A DNA stretch of 64,000 nucleotides from Flavobacteriaceae bacterium (GCA_021151665.1 JAGKWW010000019.1:18206-82205), one strand, 5' to 3'; positions 1 to 7,829 are shown, counted from the stretch's first letter. Numbers and translations: made by a program. Notes: a model not told the origin generated them from the sequence alone.

Positions 1-110
1 CCAACAACGCGGATAACGCCCAGATGTCGTTCAACGGAAAGATGTTTAACCTCTCTGCAGGCTTTACTTTTTACCTGGGTAAAGGCAGGTCTGATAACGA
101 CTGGCGCTAA
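1..110 (+). CDS. Outer-membrane beta-barrel protein, C-terminal end (partial)
   Basis: The window opens inside a gene whose frame (codons starting at position 3) ends with TAA at 108-110. The 35 visible residues alternate hydrophobic and polar residues and include FTFYLGKG near the end, which resembles a closing beta-strand of an outer-membrane barrel. The last residues are WR rather than a typical aromatic terminus, so the exact family is open. It is followed 5 nt later by a bidirectional terminator. The identification is only as an envelope beta-barrel; too little is visible to say more. Confidence 0.45.
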   Translation, partial: NNADNAQMSFNGKMFNLSAGFTFYLGKGRSDNDWR

Positions 111-115
111 AATAA

Positions 116-139
116 AAAAGCTGCCACATGGCAGCTTTT
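116..139. terminator. Bidirectional Rho-independent terminator
   Basis: A perfect 10-bp inverted repeat (AAAAGCTGCC, loop ACAT, GGCAGCTTTT) with A- and T-rich ends sits between two convergent genes, so it can end both the partial gene on the left and the OmpA-like gene on the right. Confidence 0.85.
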
Positions 140-163
140 AGAACTTATTTTATAGGAGCCGGA

Positions 164-856
164 TTATTGTCCGGCTTCTTTTTTGGCATCTTCCACCATT
201 TTCTCATTGGCAGTAATGGCAAATTCAACACGCCTGTTCTGGCTCATGCCTTCTTTGGTATCATTGCTTGCTACAGGGTCGGCCTCGCCTTTTCCAATTA
301 TGGTAAACCGGCTCGATTTCAGCCCTTTGCCTGCAAGATAAGTTTTTACTGTTTGTGCGCGCTGCTCGCTAAGTTTCAGGTTGTAGTCATCCGCACCACT
401 GCTGTCGGTGTACCCGAAGATCTGGATGTCGGTGTCAGGGTATTCATTAAAAATAGGTACCAGCCTGTCCAGGTTTGCTTTGGCCGTAGATGTAAGTGAT
501 GCCTTGTTCAAGTCGAACCTAACAGAATTTTCGCCGAGGGTCAGCTTTATACCTTCGCCTACACGCTCAACTTTAGCGCCAGGTACCTGCTCGTCTATTT
601 TACGGGCCTGCTTATCCATGCGGTTGCCAATTACGCCACCCACAGTACCGCCTACCACGCCACCGATGATAGCGCCCAATGCAGTATTGCCTTTGCCTAC
701 GTTATTCCCTATAACGCCGCCTATCACGGCACCCGAGGCAGCGCCTATGCCCACGCCTCTTTGTGTGTTATTTGTATTTTTTACAGCTTCGCACGAGCTG
801 ATGGCAGTACCTATTAATACGGTAAATGCCAGTAAACAGATCTTGATCTTTTTCAT
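164..856 (-). CDS. OmpA-family lipoprotein with glycine-zipper segment
   Basis: A 230-residue outer-membrane lipoprotein that should bind peptidoglycan. Residues 1-21 are a lipoprotein signal ending in ISSC. Residues about 33-80 are a glycine-zipper membrane segment (repeated GGVIGN/GGVVGG patterns), and residues about 105-220 are an OmpA C-terminal domain with the characteristic TDSSGADDYNLKLSEQRAQ block and the late NRRVEF motif. This is the layout of YiaD-like proteins. It lies 21 nt downstream of a lipocalin-like lipoprotein gene on the same strand, and the two probably form an operon. The domain call is firm; the peptidoglycan-binding role is from the family. Confidence 0.9.
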   Translation of the reverse strand: MKKIKICLLAFTVLIGTAISSCEAVKNTNNTQRGVGIGAASGAVIGGVIGNNVGKGNTALGAIIGGVVGGTVGGVIGNRMDKQARKIDEQVPGAKVERVGEGIKLTLGENSVRFDLNKASLTSTAKANLDRLVPIFNEYPDTDIQIFGYTDSSGADDYNLKLSEQRAQTVKTYLAGKGLKSSRFTIIGKGEADPVASNDTKEGMSQNRRVEFAITANEKMVEDAKKEAGQ

Positions 857-877
857 GAGTTTGTGCTATTTGATTAA

Positions 878-1327
878 TTACATTTTCTGGAACTGATAAA
901 CCACTTCGGTAGCCTTGCCGCCAACCGTGATGTTGTCTACAAGCTGAAATGATGTGGCGCTCTGGTTGCGTACGGCCAGAACGTATCCCTGAGTAACGCG
1001 CTTTGCTTTTTCGCCTTCAGTGATCTTTAGCGTAAAACTTCCCTCTTTGGTTACAGACCATACAATAGGGCTACTGAAAGATGGGCACCCCGCCTTGTTG
1101 ATATTCATCTCGCCTTTGTTATTGTTGGAAACAAATTTCCACGTGCTCCCTTCAAGGCACTTCGCGTCGGCTACATCAAATGAGGTAACCTTTATAACAT
1201 CTGAGTTTGGATAAGTGACCTGGCTGATAGTCCAGTTGCCGTTGATGCCCGACTGTGATTTGGTATCAAGCGATGAACACGACGCAAGTCCTGCAATCAT
1301 GAGGGTAAGGATTAAAAACTTTTTCAT
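878..1327 (-). CDS. Lipocalin-like lipoprotein
   Basis: A 149-residue lipoprotein with signal peptide and lipobox at residues 13-17 (LASC). After it come INGNWTI and TWKF patterns and regular beta-strands typical of small lipocalin-like lipoproteins of Bacteroidota, with a Cys pair (LEGSTW preceded by KC; AGCPSF) that could form a disulfide. It is the first gene of a two-gene unit with the OmpA-like lipoprotein. A ligand cannot be inferred. The start ATG is the only one followed by a proper signal peptide. Confidence 0.7.
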   Translation of the reverse strand: MKKFLILTLMIAGLASCSSLDTKSQSGINGNWTISQVTYPNSDVIKVTSFDVADAKCLEGSTWKFVSNNNKGEMNINKAGCPSFSSPIVWSVTKEGSFTLKITEGEKAKRVTQGYVLAVRNQSATSFQLVDNITVGGKATEVVYQFQKM

Positions 1328-1737
1328 GGTAGTGTGCTTTTTGTTTTCTTGTTTCGGTGAATAAAGTTACAACCGATACTGCCATTCATACAAGCACCGT
1401 ACCAATTTTTTAACAGGAACAGGGTTTAATAATGTAAGGTTTCAGGCGGAATAGGCCCCATGCATACTGTAATTGCGAAGTTTGTTTCGGTATTGCCGTG
1501 AAGTATTAATGTTTTCTTAAACGAGCTTTTTTTAAGATTAGCAGGATTGTGTTATCACGCTCATAACGTTTTTTGCTCTTTTTTAAAGATAAGGGTCGAA
1601 ACGAAAATTGGTCAGAGAGCACCGGTATTCCGGGGAAGGGCGCCGTTTGTTCATCTGCAAAAAGAGGAGTTCGTAAAGTACTTATCTTTTCCGCCGGATT
1701 AGTTTCTGTTACAGTCTAAGCATTATACAAACTGGTT
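1328..1737. other. 410-nt divergent intergenic region
   Basis: This separates the lipocalin gene (minus) from the orphan membrane-protein gene (plus). The left end carries the candidate minus-strand promoter. I see no open reading frame with a plausible start, no RNA gene and no strong hairpin; for the rightward gene no clear TAnnTTTG box is visible (the nearest is TAGTTTC near 1699). Confidence 0.5.
1362..1394 (-). promoter_or_regulatory. Candidate promoter of the lipocalin/OmpA-like unit
   Basis: On the minus strand a TTG (complement of 1391-1393) is followed about 21 nt later by TAACTTTA (complement of 1362-1369), one mismatch from the Bacteroidetes TAnnTTTG box, about 35 nt before the start codon. 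Confidence 0.4.
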
Positions 1738-2178
1738 ATGAAAAGTTATGATCTGGATATCGTGGGGCAGGTAAGCCCTGAACTCGCATTAATGGAGGCG
1801 GCCTCGGAAATAAAAGAGGAACTCGGAAAGAGATTTGGAAATGACTACGACATTACGGAAGGCCCAATAGCACCTCCGGAAACAACATGGAACCATGAGG
1901 TTAAAATCCGGAAAGGCAATAAAATCGGAGTTGTGGTAACACTCAGATGGCACAACCATACTCCCGCTGTAATTCAGCTCAATGCGGCAAATTCTTCAAA
2001 ACTGGGGTCGTTACTATCCTATGTGGTTATGATTGGATCTTCCATTTTGGGTGCGGTTCTGGCCTATAACAATGTCGTGCCACTGCGATTTTTGCCGGGT
2101 AAAACAATAGCCGCCGGCCTTGGCGCGCTACTGTTTCTGATGCCGGTGTTGCAATCACTTATATCAGTAAAAAAATAA
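1738..2178 (+). CDS. Hypothetical protein with two C-terminal membrane helices
   Basis: A 146-residue protein I do not recognise. The first ~90 residues are soluble alpha/beta with acidic and basic residues (EASEIKEELGKRFG; VKIRKGNKIGVVVTLRWH). Residues about 94-112 and 122-142 are hydrophobic and probably form a hairpin in the inner membrane. The gene stands alone between a 410-nt gap and htpG. The stop codon follows a run of seven A; one base of slippage there opens a coding-like extension to 2249 (see findings), so the C-terminus is uncertain. Confidence 0.55.
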   Translation: MKSYDLDIVGQVSPELALMEAASEIKEELGKRFGNDYDITEGPIAPPETTWNHEVKIRKGNKIGVVVTLRWHNHTPAVIQLNAANSSKLGSLLSYVVMIGSSILGAVLAYNNVVPLRFLPGKTIAAGLGALLFLMPVLQSLISVKK

Positions 2179-2368
2179 TTTTTAAGGATGTGAAGAAGGA
2201 AAACGAAGCCCTTTTAGAGGAAGTCATTAATTTCCTGACTGCGCTTTAACCGGATATAGCGGATTGTCTTTGGTTGTTGTTTGCTTAATGCCAAATTGTC
2301 ACAAATGCTTATTTGGTATTTCTTTTGAGAAAGCGTAGTCATCAATCTTAACAACAAAAGCAAACAAT

Positions 2369-4252
2369 ATGACAACAGGAAAAATTAATGTTTCGGTAGA
2401 GAACATCTTTCCACTCATCAAGAAATTCCTTTACAGCGACCACGAGATCTTTTTGCGTGAGCTGGTAAGCAACGCCACAGATGCCACGCTGAAACTAAAG
2501 CACCTTACCGGTATAGGCGAAGCCAAAGTAGAATATGGCAGCCCGATAATCGAAGTGAAAATCGATAAGGAAGGCAAGAAGCTCCACATCATTGACCAGG
2601 GTATAGGTATGACAGCCGAAGAGGTTGAAAAATACATTAACCAGGTTGCCTTTTCCGGTGCCGAAGAATTTTTAGAGAAGTATAAGGATTCGGCCAAAGA
2701 TGCCGGTATTATTGGTCATTTCGGCCTTGGCTTCTATTCGGCTTTTATGGTGGCTGAAAAAGTCGAGATCATTACCAAATCCTATAAAGATGAGCCTGCC
2801 GTACACTGGGTGTGCGATGGCAGCCCTGAATTTACATTGGAGCCGGCAGACAAAACCGACCGCGGTACCGAGATTATCCTGCATATCGCTGAAGATTCAA
2901 CCGAGTTCCTGGAAGAATACCGCATTCGCGAGCTGCTGAAAAAATATAACAAGTTCATGCCGGTGCCTATTAAATTTGGTACCCGCAAGGAACCACTTCC
3001 TACTCCTGACGATGCGCCCGAAGATTTTAAAGCGGAAGAGGTTGAGGTAGACAACATCATCAACAATCCTGAGCCGGCATGGACAAAACAGCCTGGCGAC
3101 CTGACAGACGAAGATTATAAATCGTTTTACCGCGAGCTGTACCCAATGCAGTTCGAGGAGCCACTTTTCAACATCCACCTGAATGTAGATTATCCTTTTA
3201 ACCTGACCGGGATCCTGTTCTTCCCTAAGCTATCGGCCGACCTTCAGGTGCAGAAAGATAAGATACAGCTGTACCAGAACCAGGTATTTGTTACCGATAA
3301 TGTTGAGGGTATTGTACCGGAGTTCCTTACCATGCTGCGCGGTGTGATAGACAGCCCGGATATCCCGCTGAACGTGTCGCGCTCCTACCTGCAGGCGGAT
3401 GGGAATGTGAAGAAGATATCAAACTATATCACGCGTAAAGTAGCCGACAAGCTTAAATCGCTGTTCAGTGAAAACCGTGAAGATTTCGAGAAGAAATGGA
3501 ACGATATCAAGATCGTGCTGGAGTACGGTATGCTAAGCGAGCCGAAATTCTACGAGAAAGCCGGAGCGTTTGTACTCTACCCAACGGTAGATGACAAATA
3601 CTTTACCCTTGAAGAGCTTAAGGAAAAGCTGAAAGGTAACCAGACCGATAAAGACGGCAAGTTGGTAGTATTGTATGCTTCAGATAAAGATGCGCAGCAC
3701 AGCTATATCGCTGCTGCCAAAGATAAAGGCTACGAAGTGCTGCTGCTTGATTCACCTATCGTTTCGCACCTGATCCAAAAACTGGAAGCCGATAACGAAA
3801 ATCTGACCTTTGCCCGTGTAGATGCCGATCATATTGATAAGCTTATCAAAAAGGACGAGGAGCAGATATCAAAGCTGAGCGATGAGGAAAAAGACAAGCT
3901 GAAAGCCGTTGTTGAAGAAGTAGCGCCTAAAACTACCTACACGGTACAGCTTGAGGCTCTCGATAGCCAGGCAGCACCATTTATGATCACGCAGCCGGAA
4001 TTTATGCGCCGTATGAAGGACATGAGCAAAACCGGCGGCGGGATGTTCGGTATGGGCAGCTTCCCGGATATGTACAATCTTGTGGTGAACACCAACCACG
4101 AGCTGGCAACCAATATATTGAACAGTGATGATAAATCGCATCAGGAGGCATTGGTGAAACAAGCGCTGGACCTGGCGAAACTCAGCCAGAACCTGCTGAA
4201 AGGCGAGGAGCTTACGGCGTTTGTAAAAAGAAGCTTTGAATTGATTAAGTAA
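2369..4252 (+). CDS. htpG: Molecular chaperone HtpG (Hsp90)
   Basis: A cytosolic ATP-dependent chaperone of 627 residues, the usual length for bacterial Hsp90. The N-terminal GHKL ATPase is clear: LRELVSNATDA (the catalytic Glu and Mg-binding Asn), DQGIGM, and IGHFGLGFYSAFM. The middle domain holds LNVSRSYLQ with the catalytic Arg. The C-terminal dimerisation domain has NTNHELATNIL. It is monocistronic, ended by its own terminator. I looked for a CIRCE operator upstream and found none, so heat-shock control, if present, works by another route. Confidence 0.98.
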   Translation: MTTGKINVSVENIFPLIKKFLYSDHEIFLRELVSNATDATLKLKHLTGIGEAKVEYGSPIIEVKIDKEGKKLHIIDQGIGMTAEEVEKYINQVAFSGAEEFLEKYKDSAKDAGIIGHFGLGFYSAFMVAEKVEIITKSYKDEPAVHWVCDGSPEFTLEPADKTDRGTEIILHIAEDSTEFLEEYRIRELLKKYNKFMPVPIKFGTRKEPLPTPDDAPEDFKAEEVEVDNIINNPEPAWTKQPGDLTDEDYKSFYRELYPMQFEEPLFNIHLNVDYPFNLTGILFFPKLSADLQVQKDKIQLYQNQVFVTDNVEGIVPEFLTMLRGVIDSPDIPLNVSRSYLQADGNVKKISNYITRKVADKLKSLFSENREDFEKKWNDIKIVLEYGMLSEPKFYEKAGAFVLYPTVDDKYFTLEELKEKLKGNQTDKDGKLVVLYASDKDAQHSYIAAAKDKGYEVLLLDSPIVSHLIQKLEADNENLTFARVDADHIDKLIKKDEEQISKLSDEEKDKLKAVVEEVAPKTTYTVQLEALDSQAAPFMITQPEFMRRMKDMSKTGGGMFGMGSFPDMYNLVVNTNHELATNILNSDDKSHQEALVKQALDLAKLSQNLLKGEELTAFVKRSFELIK

Positions 4253-4284
4253 GACGTTTAGATAATAGACGAGAGATAATAGAC

Positions 4285-4320
4285 AAAACCTGCGGTGCGA
4301 GCTGCAGGTTTTTTGTTTTT
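4285..4320 (+). terminator. Terminator of htpG
   Basis: The hairpin AACCTGC ... GCAGGTT is followed by TTTTTTG TTTTT, 35 nt after the htpG stop. Just before it the spacer carries the direct repeat ATAATAGAC twice (4262-4284). Confidence 0.75.
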
Positions 4321-4341
4321 TCAGGTGTTGCTGAGGACACA

Positions 4342-4371
4342 TTTAGAAACAAAATGTTTCTAAATAGAAAC
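4342..4371. promoter_or_regulatory. Operator-like inverted repeat upstream of fic
   Basis: TTTAGAAAC - AAAAT - GTTTCTAAA is a perfect 9-bp inverted repeat (4342-4364), followed by a third half-site TAGAAAC (4365-4371). There is no T-tract of terminator kind, and it overlaps the -33 region of the fic promoter, so an operator is more likely than a terminator. The binding protein is unknown. Confidence 0.5.
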
Positions 4372-4386
4372 AATCCTTTACATTTG
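4357..4386 (+). promoter_or_regulatory. Promoter of the fic operon, box 4 nt before ATG
   Basis: TACATTTG at 4379-4386 is an exact match to the Bacteroidetes TAnnTTTG element, with TTTC about 18 nt upstream as a -33 candidate. The ATG starts at 4391, only 4 nt after the box, so the transcript should start at or next to the start codon. Confidence 0.6.
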
Positions 4387-4390
4387 ATAT

Positions 4391-5179
4391 ATGGATAAAC
4401 AGTTAGCCATAATCCCCTGCAATTTACTGGACGAATATGTGTCCGGATTTGACGTTGCAGTCAAGACAAAATTTGATAGACTCCGGGAGAGCGAACTCAG
4501 CACTTCAGATTTTAGTTTTTATACTTCGGTATCGGCCGTCTTTTCATCCAAGATAGAAGGTGAAAACATAGATATCGACTCTTTTGTAAAGCATAAAAGA
4601 TTTGGTGTCAGGTATGAACCGGATTACACTCAAAAAATTGACGACCTTTATGAAGCCTATTCTTTTTCTGCCGGGAATAGCTTAACGCCTTTAAATATCG
4701 AACGTGTTCACAATATTATCACCAAAAATATTTTACATCCTTCGCTACGGGGGAGCCTTCGCAGGGGTAATATGTTTGTGATTACCGGCGAAGGTAAAAT
4801 TGAATATGTAGCGGCATCTCCGGAAATAGTAGACAGCGCTATGCAAAGTTTCTATGCCGATCTTTCTGTTTTGCTTGAAATGCACCTGACATTTGCGGAA
4901 AGCTTTTTCTTTGCTTCGATGATACATCTTGTGTTTGTGAAAATCCATCCGTTCGAAGATGGGAACGGCCGGACGGCACGGTTGATTGAAAAGTGGTTTC
5001 TTGCGGAGAAATTAGGGACTAAAGCATGGTTCTTACAGTCGGAAAAAATGTACTATGAAAGGCATTCGCAGTATTACGCTAACATAAGGCAACTTGGCCT
5101 TGAATACGAAACATTGAACTATTTAAATGCGATGCCGTTCCTGCAAATGCTGCCGTCATCGCTAAACAATACATTATGA
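4391..5179 (+). CDS. Fic-family AMP-transferase (class II type)
   Basis: A 262-residue Fic protein that would transfer AMP (or another nucleotide part) to a target side chain. The catalytic motif HPFEDGNGRTAR is intact at residues 186-197, with His186 the expected base. The N-terminal stretch S52-SKIEG57 fits the inhibitory motif [S/T]xxxE[G/N] that sits on the same chain in class II Fic enzymes, so Glu56 should hold the enzyme in check. The stop codon overlaps the start of the next gene by 4 nt (ATGA), indicating translational coupling. The target is unknown; a toxin-like or regulatory role is inference. Confidence 0.92.
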   Translation: MDKQLAIIPCNLLDEYVSGFDVAVKTKFDRLRESELSTSDFSFYTSVSAVFSSKIEGENIDIDSFVKHKRFGVRYEPDYTQKIDDLYEAYSFSAGNSLTPLNIERVHNIITKNILHPSLRGSLRRGNMFVITGEGKIEYVAASPEIVDSAMQSFYADLSVLLEMHLTFAESFFFASMIHLVFVKIHPFEDGNGRTARLIEKWFLAEKLGTKAWFLQSEKMYYERHSQYYANIRQLGLEYETLNYLNAMPFLQMLPSSLNNTL

Positions 5180-5505
5180 CCCTACCCGAAATCATAACCT
5201 ACTTTAATAATGGCGGCAGCTATGAAAACTTTGTAAAAAGCTGTGGTTTTGCGGCGGATGCCGACAATGTTGCACTATACGCACAAAAGCCATTTGGCCT
5301 AAACAGCAAGATCGAATTCTTTTCGGAAGGGGAGACAGCCGGCATGGCAGAGCACAGCTATAACGGTTCGGATTTTTACCGGTTGTTCGAATTCACCTAT
5401 CTGCTAAATGCTATAAGAGAGGCAGGCCGAAACGAGCTGGATGACATTGCGCTCACCCTACGCCTTCTGGAGCAGGCCGAAGCGGCAGATAGAAACTGCG
5501 GTTAA
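5176..5505 (+). CDS. Small hypothetical protein coupled to fic
   Basis: A 109-residue acidic soluble protein with no motif that I recognise; it starts in the ATGA that ends fic. The N-terminal half begins with TLPEIITYF and contains a NNGGSYENF turn, and the C-terminal third is predicted helical (DFYRLFEFTYLLNAI; ELDDIALTLRLLEQAEAA). Because it overlaps fic, it is probably made with it and may be a partner or target. It does not resemble the short helical antitoxins of class I Fic proteins, and fic here already carries its own inhibitory motif. Confidence 0.6.
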   Translation: MTLPEIITYFNNGGSYENFVKSCGFAADADNVALYAQKPFGLNSKIEFFSEGETAGMAEHSYNGSDFYRLFEFTYLLNAIREAGRNELDDIALTLRLLEQAEAADRNCG

Positions 5506-5532
5506 ATATCCTGTTACCATTAAAACCAGGAC

Positions 5533-6108
5533 ATGTTTAAAGAATTTAAAGGAAGGTTGCGGCTGCCCGAGCAAAAATGGGACGAATACGTAAGCTGCTT
5601 TGAGCGGATCAAAGTTCCCGCCCGCACAATACTTCTCAGGGAGAATGAGATGTCGCAGAGAATGTTCCTGATCGAAAAAGGCTGCATTCGGGTATGGTTC
5701 AACAATAACGGAAAGGACGTAACCGCACAGTTCTTTTTCGAACACGAGATAGTAGGCTCTATTGAAAGCGTTATCAGGAATGTTCCCAGCCCCGCTTTTA
5801 TAGAGACAACAGAGCCGTGTACCTTATGGTGGATATCCAAAAACGATTTTAACAGAATCATTGAAGAGGTTAAGGAGATCCCGCATCTTCGGGATATGTA
5901 CATTAACAGGATATTTGACCGCACATTCGATTACATGAACTATTTTTTTTCATCGATTCGCGACACACCCCAGCAGCGCTACCTCGACCTCATCAAGAAC
6001 CGGCCGAAAATTGTACAGCGGGTCCCTCAGCATTACATTGCGTCCTACCTTGGTATTAGTACCGTACACCTCAGCCGCATCAAAAGCAAGCTGGTTAAAA
6101 GCCGATAG
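5533..6108 (+). CDS. Crp/Fnr-family transcriptional regulator
   Basis: A 191-residue regulator: residues about 20-115 form the cyclic-nucleotide-binding-like beta-roll (EMSQRMFLIEKGCIRVW, then TAQFFFEHEIVGS), and residues about 140-190 carry a helix-turn-helix ending IASYLGISTVHLSRIKSKL. It lacks the Cys cluster of oxygen-sensing Fnr. It begins 27 nt after the fic partner gene and may be read from the same transcript. A palindrome lies just after its stop codon, upstream of an oxidoreductase gene, which is its likely target. Confidence 0.88.
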   Translation: MFKEFKGRLRLPEQKWDEYVSCFERIKVPARTILLRENEMSQRMFLIEKGCIRVWFNNNGKDVTAQFFFEHEIVGSIESVIRNVPSPAFIETTEPCTLWWISKNDFNRIIEEVKEIPHLRDMYINRIFDRTFDYMNYFFSSIRDTPQQRYLDLIKNRPKIVQRVPQHYIASYLGISTVHLSRIKSKLVKSR

Positions 6109-6115
6109 GTAATTG

Positions 6116-6129
6116 ATAACAAATGTTAT
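6116..6129. promoter_or_regulatory. Candidate Crp/Fnr-family operator
   Basis: ATAACA-AA-TGTTAT is a perfect palindrome 7 nt after the regulator's stop codon. Its centre (about 6122.5) lies about 41-42 nt upstream of the start expected from the following TAGCTTTG box, the classical class II activator position for Crp/Fnr proteins. Confidence 0.5.
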
Positions 6130-6159
6130 TGAAGCCAAAGCGCTGCCCCCGTAGCTTTG
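6129..6159 (+). promoter_or_regulatory. Promoter of the oxidoreductase gene
   Basis: TTG at 6129-6131, a 20-nt spacer, and TAGCTTTG at 6152-6159 match the Bacteroidetes -33/-7 pattern. The gene starts 15 nt after the box. Confidence 0.6.
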
Positions 6160-6174
6160 CGGAAACATTAAATC

Positions 6175-7150
6175 ATGAAAGCAGCACTAGTATTCCAAAA
6201 AGGCGAATTGCCACGATATGTAGAGGATTTTCCCGAACCCCGGCCCGAGAACGAGAGCGGACAACTGTGCCTGGTAAAGGCATCTGCCGTAAAAAATCTC
6301 GACAAGATGCGTGCCAGCGGCAAACATTACTCCACCGAAAATGAAGTGTGGCGGGCAAAAGTGGTGGGGGGAGATGGTGTGGGTTTCCTCGAGGACGGCA
6401 CCAGGGTATATGGTATAGGTTTAACTGGTATGATAGCCGAGAAAGCTGTTATCGAAAAAGATAAGATGGTGAAAGTGCCCGCGAGCCTAGACGATGCCAC
6501 CGCAGCCGCATTGCCAAATGCCGTAATGGGTTCGGCACTGGCTTTTGCGGTTCCGCGCGGGACTTAAGGCGGGCCAAACCGTGCTTATAAACGGAGCCAC
6601 CGGGGTTACGGGCAGGGTTGCCGTACAAATTGCCAAATATTATGGTGCTGAAAAGGTCATCGCTACCGGCAGGAATGTGCAGTCGTTAGAAGACTTGTTG
6701 CTGCTCGGAGCCGATGAGATAATTACCCTTACCGGCGATAATGATGCTTTAAAAAGCCAGATCATCCAGGTCCACCAGCAAAATCCGATAGATGTGGTCA
6801 TGGATTATTTGTGGGGTCCCAGCGCTGAAGCGATTCTTATGGCGCTGAAGGGAAATGGCGGCTTCTCGCACCGTACCCGCTATATTACGGTAGGCGGAAT
6901 GACGGGAGACACTATCACGTTGTCTTCTTCTATATTGCGTGGCACCGATATCCAGATTTCAGGCTCTGGCCTTGGTAGCTGGACCCGCGAAGAGATGCGG
7001 GCCTTAATTACAGAGATATTGCCTGAAATTTTTGAACTGGCGGCCAATGGTAAAATAAGAATAGACACAATCAGCATTACTGTGAAAGACATAGAAAAGA
7101 ACTGGGGTAAAAATATTGACGGAGGCTCAAGGCTGGTCGTTCATATATAA
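6175..7150 (+). pseudogene. Zinc-independent quinone oxidoreductase (MDR family), frameshifted
   Basis: Two reading frames together encode one medium-chain dehydrogenase/quinone reductase. The first (6175-6567) carries the N-terminal GroES-like fold ending in AALPNAVMGSALA. The second continues with LRFRAGLKAGQTVLINGATG, the NADPH-binding Rossmann motif, up to 7150. Removing one T from the four at 6543-6546 restores a single 324-residue protein. No catalytic Zn ligands are evident, as in quinone-reductase members. It is preceded by a Crp/Fnr regulator and a matching operator-promoter, and followed by a good terminator. Whether the frameshift is real or a sequencing error cannot be told here. 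Confidence 0.85.
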
Positions 7151-7171
7151 GATGATCCAGTATTTGTAAAA

Positions 7172-7198
7172 AATAAGCTCCCGTTAAAGGAGCTTATT
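7172..7198. terminator. Bidirectional terminator
   Basis: AATAAGCTCC, a 7-nt loop, and GGAGCTTATT form a perfect 10-bp stem between the convergent oxidoreductase and FMN-binding protein genes. It almost touches the stop codon of the latter. Confidence 0.75.
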
Positions 7199-7200
7199 GA

Positions 7201-7737
7201 TTAAGGTGCTACGTGGCCCTCAATACTGTCATCATACGTTTGCCCGACGATGGCGCCAAAGGCCGTTTTTATCATCGCAATGGCGTTGCCGTGCTTATTG
7301 TCCCAATAGTATCCGTCAGATGGTGTAAACTTAATTACCGATATGCGGGGATCGTCCTTTCCTTCGGTAAACCATACTTTAAGGATTGGGTCCCAAAGCT
7401 CTTCAATCTTTTGTTTGTCCTCAGAGATCGAAGCTTTTCCATACAGCGTAAGAAAGTCACTATGCGCCGAGCCCTGAAACATAAGCTGTACTGCCGGATC
7501 TTCCTGTATCTGGGCATTCTTGTGTGAGTCGTTGGCGCTCAGGAACCAAAAGTTGCCCTGGTCATCTATCTTCTGCGGCGACATAGGGCGCGTTTCGATG
7601 GCTTTGCCTGTAGAGATCTTAGTGCAGAAAAAACAAGAACTTGCCGATTTGGCGATTTCCTTGATCTTATCAATACCTTCTTTTCCTACCAGGTCTTCAA
7701 AATTGTCTTCGGGTTGTTGCTGGTTTATCGAATCCAT
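7201..7737 (-). CDS. Pyridoxamine 5'-phosphate oxidase-like stress protein (general stress protein 26 type)
   Basis: A 178-residue split-barrel flavin-binding protein. Residues about 20-165 match the general stress protein 26 branch: CFFCTKISTGKAIETRPM at the front of the barrel, FWFLSANDSHKNAQI for the cofactor-binding strand, and a C-terminal KFTPSDGYYWDN motif. Such proteins bind FMN or FAD and are often induced by stress; the substrate is unknown. It stands alone and shares a terminator with the convergent oxidoreductase gene. Confidence 0.85.
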   Translation of the reverse strand: MDSINQQQPEDNFEDLVGKEGIDKIKEIAKSASSCFFCTKISTGKAIETRPMSPQKIDDQGNFWFLSANDSHKNAQIQEDPAVQLMFQGSAHSDFLTLYGKASISEDKQKIEELWDPILKVWFTEGKDDPRISVIKFTPSDGYYWDNKHGNAIAMIKTAFGAIVGQTYDDSIEGHVAP

Positions 7738-7829
7738 AGCTTTTTAGTTTTTTGTTATTACCTAAAATTAGCTATAAAGAAGTTCGACACCTGTTAGCAT
7801 AATGATAATTAATATTTAGTAATTAATAA

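Noticed and set aside
2250..2368. CIRCE heat-shock operator for htpG
   Set aside because: No TTAGCACTC-N9-GAGTGCTAA or near match; only a weak CCAAAT...ATTTGG repeat near 2292.
5176..5505. Small coupled protein as a classical Fic antitoxin
   Set aside because: Class I antitoxins are short helical proteins carrying the [S/T]xxxE[G/N] motif; this protein has none and the Fic protein carries its own.
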